Origin: an uncultured Eggerthellaceae bacterium
GTDB lineage: Bacteria; Actinomycetota; Coriobacteriia; Coriobacteriales; Eggerthellaceae
DNA length: 27,704 nt
Direction of reading: 5' to 3'
Assembly: GCA_910588905.1 (NCBI GenBank)
Contig: CAJURZ010000012.1
Location: 40,667-68,370 of the forward strand
Within the stretch, counting starts at the first letter, position 1. Every line of letters begins with the position of its first letter. The translations under genes were made by a program, and so were the position numbers. This document shows positions 1-7,276 of this stretch, piece by piece. The notes under the pieces were generated by a model. That model was not told where the DNA came from. It was given only the letters and a program-made list of their open reading frames with translations, and searched no databases.

Positions 1-1
1 A

Positions 2-1645
2 GTTTCAACCCGCACCCCTCTAGCGAGGGGTGACAGAGCAGAGGGCACGCGACCTCAAGGTGTGCGAGGTTTCAACCCGCACCCCTCTAGCGAGGGGTGA
101 CCAAGTCGCATCCAGGTATCGCCCGAAGCGCGAAAGTTTCAACCCGCACCCCTCTAGCGAGGGGTGACATGAGTCAGCAGAAATAGAAAGGTTTCAACAA
201 TGTTTCAACCCGCACCCCTCTAGCGAGGGGTGACTGTTGAAAATGTTTCGATCTTCGGCGTTTGAAATGTTTCAACCCGCACCCCTCTAGCGAGGGGTGA
301 CCAACTACCCACAAGCCGCGTATATAGCGGTCATAGTTTCAACCCGCACCCCTCTAGCGAGGGGTGACTCGGTTGTGTCGTTTTTCGTGTCAATGAATCC
401 GTTTCAACCCGCACCCCTCTAGCGAGGGGTGACACCCTCCTTTAGTGAGTGTTAGCCTCGCTTTTGACGTTTCAACCCGCACCCCTCTAGCGAGGGGTGA
501 CCTGAGGACTTCGACGTAGATCAGCGAGATATGGGTTTCAACCCGCACCCCTCTAGCGAGGGGTGACAACTGCATCATCACGGGTCTCGATTCCAAGACC
601 TGTTTCAACCCGCACCCCTCTAGCGAGGGGTGACGGCGTGTAACAGAGGACACCGCATATATCGTCGATGTTTCAACCCGCACCCCTCTAGCGAGGGGTG
701 ACTCTGGGAGGACTTCGCGCTCTACCTCGATGATCTCTGTTTCAACCCGCACCCCTCTAGCGAGGGGTGACTATCAGACTATCGCTCATCGTTTTTCAAC
801 GCCTCAAGTTTCAACCCGCACCCCTCTAGCGAGGGGTGACCCGAGGGACTTGTATATCAATTCGATTCACCAGATGTTTCAACCCGCACCCCTCTAGCGA
901 GGGGTGACCTGCGGAGGAAACGTTTACCGAAACATCCAACTAGGTTTCAACCCGCACCCCTCTAGCGAGGGGTGACGCACGATCACACGCCTCCATATGA
1001 TACGTTGGAGTTTCAACCCGCACCCCTCTAGCGAGGGGTGACTCATCCATGAAAAAAAAGATCATCGACGGCAAGGTTTCAACCCGCACCCCTCTAGCGA
1101 GGGGTGACTAAAGAACACGTTTGAGGTATTCGGCGGCAAGGATGTTTCAACCCGCACCCCTCTAGCGAGGGGTGACATCCATGGCTTTAGTCAACAAGCT
1201 GCGTTAGATATGTTTCAACCCGCACCCCTCTAGCGAGGGGTGACCTTTGAGCGCCGCCTGTAGTTTTGGATTGTCCCTGTTTCAACCCGCACCCCTCTAG
1301 CGAGGGGTGACAAGCGCGGTGCTTATAAGAAGAGGGCGAAGAAATGTTTCAACCCGCACCCCTCTAGCGAGGGGTGACTTACTACGCAGGCGGTGATATG
1401 AGTGGCTACGCAGTTTCAACCCGCACCCCTCTAGCGAGGGGTGACCTGCTGGTACGGCTGAAAAGGATTCTGGTACGTTGGTTTCAACCCGCACCCCTCT
1501 AGCGAGGGGTGACTCCGCGCGTGTTCGCGTCTTCGTCTGCAGGGTCGTTTCAACCCGCACCCCTCTAGCGAGGGGTGACCCACTCGGCGTATTCGCCGGC
1601 GTTGGCGTAGGAGTTTCAACCCGCACCCCTCTAGCGAGGGGTGAC
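2..1645 (-). CRISPR. Type I-C CRISPR array, 25 repeats, left end outside the window
   Basis: Twenty-five copies of one 33-bp repeat start at 2, 69, 136, 202, 269, 336, 401, 469, 535, 602, 670, 739, 808, 876, 944, 1010, 1076, 1144, 1212, 1279, 1346, 1413, 1481, 1547 and 1613. I see no base difference between copies. The 24 complete spacers are 32-36 nt and all differ. On the minus strand, the same strand as the cas genes, the repeat opens GTCACCCCTC, has loop GCTA, then GAGGGGTG, and ends CGGGTTGAAAC. That gives an 8-bp stem followed by an 11-nt handle, as expected for Cas5c processing in type I-C. The newest spacer is next to the leader at 1646. Position 1 is the last base of another spacer, and the repeat at 2-34 is not degenerate, so the array very likely continues to the left. 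Confidence 0.98.
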
Positions 1646-1653
1646 CGCTACAT

Positions 1654-1681
1654 ATTGTATTCTCAAGGTGCATAGAAACAA
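1654..1681 (-). promoter_or_regulatory. Candidate pre-crRNA promoter
   Basis: On the minus strand, TTGTTT (1681-1676) is followed after 16 bp by TACAAT (1659-1654). The -10 matches five of six consensus bases; the -35 keeps only TTG. The -10 ends 8 nt before the first repeat, so transcription would begin almost at the repeat. The crRNA-like element at 9720-9758 has the same -10 hexamer at the same distance from its stem. Assigned by eye only. Confidence 0.5.
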
Positions 1682-1750
1682 AATGTGCTTCAAATCGTAT
1701 TAGAGCGCGCAAAGAAGCGATCCGTCGCGTTCGCTTTACCGGCAAAACAT

Positions 1751-1795
1751 GGTGCGAACCTCGCCAGGAAATCATGAGAGCCTACGGCTCGCACC
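1751..1795. repeat. Inverted repeat within the leader
   Basis: GGTGCGAACC (1751-1760) and GGCTCGCACC (1786-1795) are inverted copies with one mismatch, separated by 25 bp. A smaller perfect hairpin, GAGCC-TAC-GGCTC, sits at 1778-1790 and shares the right arm. It could be a protein-binding site in the leader or an RNA hairpin after cas2. There is no T-tract, so a simple terminator is unlikely. Confidence 0.5.
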
Positions 1796-1837
1796 AACTC
1801 AAAGACCCTCCAAAACCATCAACAAGACCACCGCCCA

Positions 1838-2128
1838 TCAAAGAGCAAGAAATCCCTCGGCTTCGTATGTTTCCCGGCAGCCATGATGCTCGATCTTGCC
1901 ATCATATCTGTTCCCAAGATCGTAGAATCGCAAGCTATCCTTCTCGCAGTCTATCAGGTCAAGCAGCTCGGCCTTGATCTTGACCATCGTCGCCGCATCC
2001 GCCACGCACTCGAAGACGGAATTCTGGACACGCTGCCCGTAATTCACGCAGTGCTTGGCCACACGGCGAAGCCTCCTTCTTCCTTCGGCATTCTCGGTAT
2101 TGACGTCATAGGTAATCACGGTCAGCAC
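1838..2128 (-). CDS. cas2: CRISPR-associated endonuclease Cas2
   Basis: Cas2 is the small ferredoxin-fold subunit that dimerises between two Cas1 dimers in the spacer-integration complex. The 96-aa product has the family opening LTVITYDVNT with the conserved Asp at residue 8, followed by the GRRRLRRVAK and YGQRVQNSVFEC blocks typical of type I-C Cas2. Length is normal. The start is GTG at 2128, preceded by a GAGGTGA ribosome site that overlaps the cas1 stop codon 11 bp upstream, which suggests coupled translation. It is the last cas gene before the leader and array. No anomalies seen. Confidence 0.97.
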   Translation of the reverse strand: MLTVITYDVNTENAEGRRRLRRVAKHCVNYGQRVQNSVFECVADAATMVKIKAELLDLIDCEKDSLRFYDLGNRYDGKIEHHGCRETYEAEGFLAL

Positions 2129-2139
2129 TCCCGATCACC

Positions 2140-3171
2140 TCACTTCCACAAGAACGCAGGGTAGCCGTCAAGGTCTTCTCGCATGAAACGAGACAGGAGC
2201 AGTGCCTGCACATGTGGCAGCAAACCCCATTGAATCTTCTCCTTCGAGTAAGGATGCGTTATCTGCTCCCGCTTCCTCTCCTGCCACGCATCGAACAATC
2301 TCTTTCGCGCTCCATCGGAAAGCCGCACCTCCCCCGACTCGAGCAAATCGAAATCGCGCGGCCCCACGACACGATTGTTTATCGATGTGACGACGAATCG
2401 GTCGACCATCACGGGCCTAAGCTCTTCCATCAAGTCGAGGGCAAGCGATTGGCGACCCGGTCGGTCCACATGCATGATTCCGCAGTATGGGTCCAACCCC
2501 ACGCCCTCCAAAGCAGAAGCGCAATCGCATGCGAGCACGCTGTAGAACAACGACAGCATGGAGTTGACCCTGTCCGTAGGCGGCCGCCTGACGCGTCCTT
2601 CGAAGCAAAACGAATCCTTCTCGCGCAAAATGGCCTCATCCAAGACCGAAAAGTACACAGCGGCCGCATCGCCTTCGATTCCGCGAAGGCTGTCGACGTC
2701 CTCGCATGCGTCAACGGCCTTAATGCTGTCTGCCAGATGAAGCGAAGCGTCCTTGACCTTTTCCGCATCGATGCGCAACCCATGGTCCCTCAGGGTGCGC
2801 TCCAGAACCCAGCGCGAGTTGAATACCTTCCCAGTTATGCAATGCTTGGCCGCCTCGAGACTCCAAGCCGCATCGTCGGCAAGCCTATACTGCTGCCTTC
2901 GAAGAAGGATGTTCCCTTGGCTGCTTCCGCAGGAACGCGCCAGAAAGCGCCCACGCGGGTCGAAAAAGGACAGTGCGACTCCCCTTTCGGAACTCGCCGC
3001 CATCAACTTTGGGCTCGCTCCAGGGTAGGTGAAGCAGTAGATGCTTTCCAACGTATGCAGTGGCACACGGCCGAGCTCGCTTCCTCCGCATTTCGCGACG
3101 ACGTTCTCACCATCGAGCGTAAGATACGCATCCTCGGTAAAGACGTAAAGGGAATTGCGCATCTTCCTCAT
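2140..3171 (-). CDS. cas1: CRISPR-associated integrase Cas1, type I-C
   Basis: Cas1 is the metal-dependent integrase that joins new spacers to the leader-proximal repeat. The 343-aa product has the N-terminal beta domain (about 1-85, with the family motif LYVFTEDAYLTLDGENVV) and the alpha-helical catalytic domain. Putative metal ligands are Glu166 in RGIEGDAAAVYF, His234 in MHVDRPGRQS and Glu249 in LDLMEELRP. The length is typical for type I-C. Its ATG overlaps the cas4 stop codon (ATGA), so the two are translationally coupled. A second Met at residue 4 is possible as the start. Together with cas4 and cas2 it forms an intact adaptation module. Confidence 0.97.
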   Translation of the reverse strand: MRKMRNSLYVFTEDAYLTLDGENVVAKCGGSELGRVPLHTLESIYCFTYPGASPKLMAASSERGVALSFFDPRGRFLARSCGSSQGNILLRRQQYRLADDAAWSLEAAKHCITGKVFNSRWVLERTLRDHGLRIDAEKVKDASLHLADSIKAVDACEDVDSLRGIEGDAAAVYFSVLDEAILREKDSFCFEGRVRRPPTDRVNSMLSLFYSVLACDCASALEGVGLDPYCGIMHVDRPGRQSLALDLMEELRPVMVDRFVVTSINNRVVGPRDFDLLESGEVRLSDGARKRLFDAWQERKREQITHPYSKEKIQWGLLPHVQALLLSRFMREDLDGYPAFLWK

Positions 3172-3839
3172 TGCGCGTCACGCATCCTTCGGTCGAAGTA
3201 TTCTCGCACGGTCTCTCTTCTCTCAATGCCAGGAAGGCACGCGTCTTTCAGCGAGCACGAGCTGCACATCTTCCGCTTGCTTGGCGACGGCGTATGCTTC
3301 CTCTTGAACAGGCGATGCATATCGGCTGCTACACTTCGCACTTCCTCGCGCAGCTCGGGAGACAGCTCGACCTTTTCTCGGGAACGGGTTTGCCCGTAGA
3401 AAAGAAACCCTTCCGGGATGTCACAGCACAGCATCTCCTCCAGACATACAGCCTGCGCGCATAGCTGCAGACGATCTGCAGCTATGCGCTTGCTCTTGCC
3501 ACGCTTGTATTCCACGGGAATCGGGCGCCAGAGACCTTGCTCTCCCGACAGCGGGACGCCCTGGTCCGACGCAACGAATTCCACAACATCGCATTGTCCT
3601 CGAAGGCCCAGACCATACGAAACCACATCTAAGCTGCGTATCGTGATAACGTCGACGCGCTTCTCCCGTATGGTTCGGTCGTGGGCGCGCTTGTGCGCCA
3701 GGACGCCCTCCATGGTAAGCACATTGTCGGCCCACTGCTGCTCTATATGTATGAGAGCCCATTGCCTCGGACAGAATGAATAATGCTGGATGCCTGAGAG
3801 GGCTAGCATCTCCTCCTCGGAATACATTGTCGCAGGCAT
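3168..3839 (-). CDS. cas4: CRISPR-associated exonuclease Cas4, type I-C
   Basis: Cas4 is a RecB-type nuclease with an iron-sulfur cluster; with Cas1-Cas2 it trims prespacers and selects those with the right PAM. The 223-aa product shows the nuclease residues Asp85 (RGQCDVVEF) and Glu111/Lys113 (PVEYKRGK), and Gln126 in LQLCAQAV. The four cluster cysteines are present: Cys23 (SFCPRQWALIH) and Cys193, Cys196 and Cys202 (CSSCSLKDAC). The start is ATG at 3839, two bases after the cas7 stop; ATG at 3827 (residue 5) fits the usual family start at least as well, and neither has a strong ribosome site. It is coupled to cas1 downstream. Confidence 0.96.
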   Translation of the reverse strand: MPATMYSEEEMLALSGIQHYSFCPRQWALIHIEQQWADNVLTMEGVLAHKRAHDRTIREKRVDVITIRSLDVVSYGLGLRGQCDVVEFVASDQGVPLSGEQGLWRPIPVEYKRGKSKRIAADRLQLCAQAVCLEEMLCCDIPEGFLFYGQTRSREKVELSPELREEVRSVAADMHRLFKRKHTPSPSKRKMCSSCSLKDACLPGIERRETVREYFDRRMRDAQ

Positions 3840-3841
3840 GC

Positions 3842-4735
3842 CTAAAGGAGCTCGATGAGCTCCACCCCTTCCGGCATTTCCGCAATCTCGAACGCATAAT
3901 CCTCGAAAGACCGCGCCTCCTGCTCATCGGGGATCAATCGCTTCACCTTGATGCTCTCGAAAAGGCGATGAGACGGAGCGTTCCCCAGCTTGCTCTCATG
4001 CTTGAACACGATGAGCTTCCGAGTCGACATCAACCCACGAGCGGCGCTTCTGTCGTTCTCGAACATGCCTAGCAAAGCCTCGAAAAACAAATCCAGATCC
4101 GCCTGGCAGAACCCCGTCTGCTCCGCCAACGGGGCAGAGATGAACCCATCCATGCGGTATAGGCCGTAGGGAATGTATTGCTTGCGCCCCATCGTGCGCT
4201 CTTTGTCTGCGTCCTTCTCATTGGTGACGGCCATGCGCGTGATACTCATCTCCAGCGGCAAGACGGGGTCGACGGACTCAGCGAAGCACAGCTGGACGGG
4301 CCCACGAACCTGACCGCAATTCACCCCCGTGGTCATCACGGCGCCAAAGGTGCGTATGTCGAAGAAGTTGTCGCACATGAACTGCCGAACAAGCTTGCGC
4401 TCCCGCTCCTTTTTCGAAAGCGACTTGTCCTTGGGGTCGAGATCGTAATGGACGTAGGCCATCTTGTTGCGATCGTTGAGCACCGCACCTTCCTGCACGT
4501 AGATCTTGTATCCAAGTTCTCCTTCTGCCACGTCAGGAGCCTCGATATTCTCGCCTTTGACCAAATCGACGTAGTTGCGCACCTTCCTCTTTATGCAAAC
4601 ATCCGAAACGATGCCCTTGTTCGTGTCGGGATCGATGCGCGGCATGTTGCCAGCATCAGGGTCGCCGTTGGGGTTCCCGTTCACCACATCGAAGAAAATG
4701 GTGAAATCGTATCGGTTGGTTATTGCTTCGCTCAT
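3842..4735 (-). CDS. cas7: Cascade backbone subunit Cas7c (Csd2)
   Basis: Cas7c forms the helical backbone of the type I-C Cascade along the crRNA. The 297-aa product begins with the family signature RYDFTIFFDVVNGNPNGDPD and carries the later GRKQYIPYGLYRM and FFEALLGMFE blocks. Length is as usual for Csd2. The ATG at 4735 has a clear AAGGAGA ribosome site on the minus strand. A 39-bp gap separates it from cas8c, the longest gap between cas genes, which would permit separate, stronger translation of this multi-copy subunit. No defects seen. Confidence 0.97.
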   Translation of the reverse strand: MSEAITNRYDFTIFFDVVNGNPNGDPDAGNMPRIDPDTNKGIVSDVCIKRKVRNYVDLVKGENIEAPDVAEGELGYKIYVQEGAVLNDRNKMAYVHYDLDPKDKSLSKKERERKLVRQFMCDNFFDIRTFGAVMTTGVNCGQVRGPVQLCFAESVDPVLPLEMSITRMAVTNEKDADKERTMGRKQYIPYGLYRMDGFISAPLAEQTGFCQADLDLFFEALLGMFENDRSAARGLMSTRKLIVFKHESKLGNAPSHRLFESIKVKRLIPDEQEARSFEDYAFEIAEMPEGVELIELL

Positions 4736-4774
4736 CTTGTTCTCCTTTTCATCTATAAAAACAATTGCTGTTTC

Positions 4775-5191
4775 CTATGCTTCGAGCTCGACCACAACTT
4801 CCAAGCAAGCGTCTTTCGATTCTCTCTCCTCGCGCGTCTTCCAAAGATAGCCACGCTCCAAGTGGTAGCCAACGTAAAACGCCCCTTGCTCATCCATGTC
4901 GAGGGATGCAGGGAAGGCCTCCCCGTCGATGAGCTCCATGATCTCGTCCATCTCCTTATCCAGGAAAACGCAAAGCCCTGGACTGCTTTTCCTCAACTTG
5001 GCCACATGGTGCTCCATATTCCTGAAAAGCATGGGGAACACACGCTTTGGCGTGGAAGCTGCCGAACCGATATAGCGATCTTTGATAGTGGCATTCGGGT
5101 CGCCAACGGCTGCCATCTGCGCTCTTTCCATGACGGCAAAAAGTCGTCCCAATACATAACCGCGGTCGGCCCGTTCTCTTTCCAGTGACAT
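4775..5191 (-). CDS. cas11c: Probable internal small subunit Cas11c within cas8c
   Basis: In type I-C systems the small subunit Cas11 is known to be translated from an internal start inside cas8c, giving the C-terminal part as its own protein. Here an in-frame ATG at 5191 is preceded by a strong purine-rich ribosome site (AGAGGAAGGAAG, about 8 nt before the ATG). The product would be 138 aa, starting MSLERERADRGYVLGRLFAV, at the same place in the family as described internal starts. The ribosome site and position are visible; that the product is made is inferred. Confidence 0.7.
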   Translation of the reverse strand: MSLERERADRGYVLGRLFAVMERAQMAAVGDPNATIKDRYIGSAASTPKRVFPMLFRNMEHHVAKLRKSSPGLCVFLDKEMDEIMELIDGEAFPASLDMDEQGAFYVGYHLERGYLWKTREERESKDACLEVVVELEA

Positions 5192-6583
5192 TTGCAGGCT
5201 TCCTTCCTCTTGAGTTCCGAGTCGCTCGGTTTTCTTTCGTTTGTCGCGAGCGAGATATGCCTTGATCAATGCAGCCCTCTGGCCCATGTCCCACACGTTC
5301 ACGCTTCCGCGATCGGCACGCATGCGCGTCAAGAGAGACCCAAGGAGCGCGCGCGGAAAGCGCGAACCGGTTAGCATTGCCCTCATGCATGCATTCATGA
5401 GAGGCGCTGGTATATCGTCTGCGTTGCCACGAACGGCGGTCTGCTTTAGCAAGGTGAAGAGCGACCGGGGCTTCACGCCCTCCAGAGCAATATCCTGCAG
5501 GTATTCGCTGAAATGCCTCTCGAGGTCTCCAAACGAGCTCTCCTCGAAAAACTGAACGGAAAGCCGCGCGGCATTAGGGGCAATCCCGAGGACGAAGTAC
5601 CTAACCTCCGTGTTGCACTCGGTTATGGGAAGACCTCGCATCATCCTCCACAAGGCATAGCCGACGTCAGATGCAGTTTTCTCGTCTTCTGCCGGCTGCC
5701 CATCTTGGATGTCTGGCATCCTCCCCATCATGGCACGCACGACTGCGTCCTCTACCGGGGCCGGTCGGTCGGCCCAAAAGATGATTATCAACTCACCGCA
5801 TTTGATCCTACGATTCGGATCCGCAAAAAGATGTTTGAGCGCTGACCCTGCGTTGAACGCCACCTCTTGGGATATCGCCGCATTGAATGCCTGGCTTTTT
5901 CCATAGGAATCGAAAGCGCTCTGGTTGAAGGAAACGAGAGATGCTCCCGCAGATTGCGCCCCAGGAAGACCCGTCACTTGGGGAAACAATCGGGCAAGAG
6001 CGCCCTTTTCTCCTGTAATGGAACATTGGCCGACGATGTCGTCTTCCGAAGGACGTGCGCAGTGTTTCGCCCACGCCGAGGCAATAGCCGGCCGCTCATG
6101 AAGCAACCGCTCGTCGCCATCGAACCGGAATACAGCAAAGCCGCCACTCTCCGACAATGCCTCCTTCACCTCGTCCCTAAGGCCTTGCATGGGGTCAGCA
6201 TGCTCGAAAAACCTAAGCAGTGCCCGGGCCCCCGCATCGTCGCACTCCCCCAAAACCCCTCTATGCAAATCCGCCGAAGACGCTCGCTTCTCTCCGCCCC
6301 GCTTCTCGTCAATCCCAAGAAGATATGCCACGTTATCGCAGAGAAAGAAGGGATTGAGGCCGCTTCCCGACCGAGGCGGATGCTCCGGAACGCGCATTTG
6401 GATGAAACTACGAGCCCCCTTCCCCTCTCCCGTCGTAAGGGGATATGCATACGCCAACGTTCCGTCAGCGTTCAGCCCGAGCTCCCAAGCTGCCTTCTCG
6501 CTGCTCCAATGGAGGGGAGGTACGTCAGCATCGGGGTCTTCCAATAGCCGGCCATAATACTCATGAAGCTCCCGCAAGATCAT
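4775..6583 (-). CDS. cas8c: Cascade large subunit Cas8c (Csd1)
   Basis: Cas8c is the large subunit of the type I-C Cascade; it reads the PAM and helps recruit Cas3. The 602-aa product is of normal Csd1 length and opens with LRELHEYYGRLLEDPDADVPP, a typical Csd1 start. The IIFWADRP and LSVQFFEESSFGDLERHF regions and the C-terminal RADRGYVLGRLFAVMERAQ and SPGLCVFLDKEMDEIM stretches also fit. The ATG overlaps the cas5c stop codon (ATGA). The last 138 codons probably also encode a separate small subunit (see cas11c). Confidence 0.95.
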   Translation of the reverse strand: MILRELHEYYGRLLEDPDADVPPLHWSSEKAAWELGLNADGTLAYAYPLTTGEGKGARSFIQMRVPEHPPRSGSGLNPFFLCDNVAYLLGIDEKRGGEKRASSADLHRGVLGECDDAGARALLRFFEHADPMQGLRDEVKEALSESGGFAVFRFDGDERLLHERPAIASAWAKHCARPSEDDIVGQCSITGEKGALARLFPQVTGLPGAQSAGASLVSFNQSAFDSYGKSQAFNAAISQEVAFNAGSALKHLFADPNRRIKCGELIIIFWADRPAPVEDAVVRAMMGRMPDIQDGQPAEDEKTASDVGYALWRMMRGLPITECNTEVRYFVLGIAPNAARLSVQFFEESSFGDLERHFSEYLQDIALEGVKPRSLFTLLKQTAVRGNADDIPAPLMNACMRAMLTGSRFPRALLGSLLTRMRADRGSVNVWDMGQRAALIKAYLARDKRKKTERLGTQEEGSLQMSLERERADRGYVLGRLFAVMERAQMAAVGDPNATIKDRYIGSAASTPKRVFPMLFRNMEHHVAKLRKSSPGLCVFLDKEMDEIMELIDGEAFPASLDMDEQGAFYVGYHLERGYLWKTREERESKDACLEVVVELEA

Positions 6584-7245
6584 GAGACCACCGCCTGTCG
6601 TGCATGACTGACATCGATGACGCCGTCTTTCATGATTGCCCGAAAGAACATCGGGCGCATGTCGTTATCAAAATCGATGTCGTAAAGCATAAAGCCCAGG
6701 TCGCGCTCGCCTACAGTCGCATATGCGGACTGGGGCGCCTTCTCCCCGTCCTCTAAGAGCTGTACTTGTGCCGGAAATTCGCGACACCCAAACACCGGCT
6801 GGTTGAAGTGCTGGCCTTTTCGAAAACGGCGAAGCGCTATGTTGTAATGCTTTTGCACCGTGTCATCTTCGCCCGCCAAATCCGTAAGCACGAAATGAGC
6901 AGATATGACATAGGCCACATCTCGTAAATACATCGTCGAGCGCTGCTGTCTATCCTCCGCGGCAAAGGCATGGATTTCTTCACCTTTCTCCATCGCTGCC
7001 TTCGCGTTGCGATATGGAAGCTTACCGCCTAGCTCATTGCGCCGAAACGTCCCGAACTTGATCTCGTTCAACACCTCGATGCTGTCAATTTGCCAGCGAA
7101 TCGCCGGCTTCCAGTACACCGCCTCGATCATGCCGCGAGCCGCAGAAGGAGTAATGCAGTCATAGCTGACGCGTTCCCCCTTCATTTCCGGTCGCGTAAA
7201 GCATGCGCGAGGCCCTTTTGCTAAAACTCGAATTCCGTATCCCAT
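6580..7245 (-). CDS. cas5c: Cas5c (Cas5d), crRNA-processing endonuclease
   Basis: In type I-C there is no Cas6. Cas5c cleaves the pre-crRNA at the base of the repeat stem and then caps the 11-nt 5' handle in the Cascade. The 221-aa product matches the Cas5d pattern: IRVLAKGPRACFTRPEMKGERVSYDCITPSAARG near the start is characteristic, followed by EAVYWKPAIRWQIDSIEVL and a C-terminal LGFMLYDIDF block. The ATG at 7245 has an excellent AAAGGAGG site 5 nt upstream. It follows cas3 by 31 bp and overlaps cas8c by 4 bp. Absence of cas6 from the locus fits this role. Confidence 0.96.
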   Translation of the reverse strand: MGYGIRVLAKGPRACFTRPEMKGERVSYDCITPSAARGMIEAVYWKPAIRWQIDSIEVLNEIKFGTFRRNELGGKLPYRNAKAAMEKGEEIHAFAAEDRQQRSTMYLRDVAYVISAHFVLTDLAGEDDTVQKHYNIALRRFRKGQHFNQPVFGCREFPAQVQLLEDGEKAPQSAYATVGERDLGFMLYDIDFDNDMRPMFFRAIMKDGVIDVSHARQAVVS

Positions 7246-7276
7246 GCAACCTCCTTTCGTCTCAATTGCCCATCAC

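Larger units (their letters stand above)
1646..1837 (-). promoter_or_regulatory. CRISPR leader between cas2 and the array
   Basis: This 192-bp stretch lies between the end of cas2 and the first (leader-proximal) repeat and has no plausible gene. It is in the position where type I-C systems carry the leader, which drives pre-crRNA transcription and marks the integration end for Cas1-Cas2. It contains a promoter-like pair next to the array and an inverted repeat near cas2, listed separately. The overlapping open frames are short and out of register with any family I know. Confidence 0.8.

Noticed and set aside
390..1775. Open frames across the array that read as proteins with repeated SPLARGVRVET or HPSLEGCGLK units
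   Set aside because: They are translations of the CRISPR repeat itself in different frames, with no ribosome sites.
2212..3399. A 395-aa plus-strand frame opposite cas1 and cas4
   Set aside because: Antisense shadow of clear cas genes; no family content and no ribosome site.
4178..5188. A 336-aa plus-strand frame opposite cas7c and cas8c
   Set aside because: Antisense shadow; the minus-strand proteins match known families throughout.
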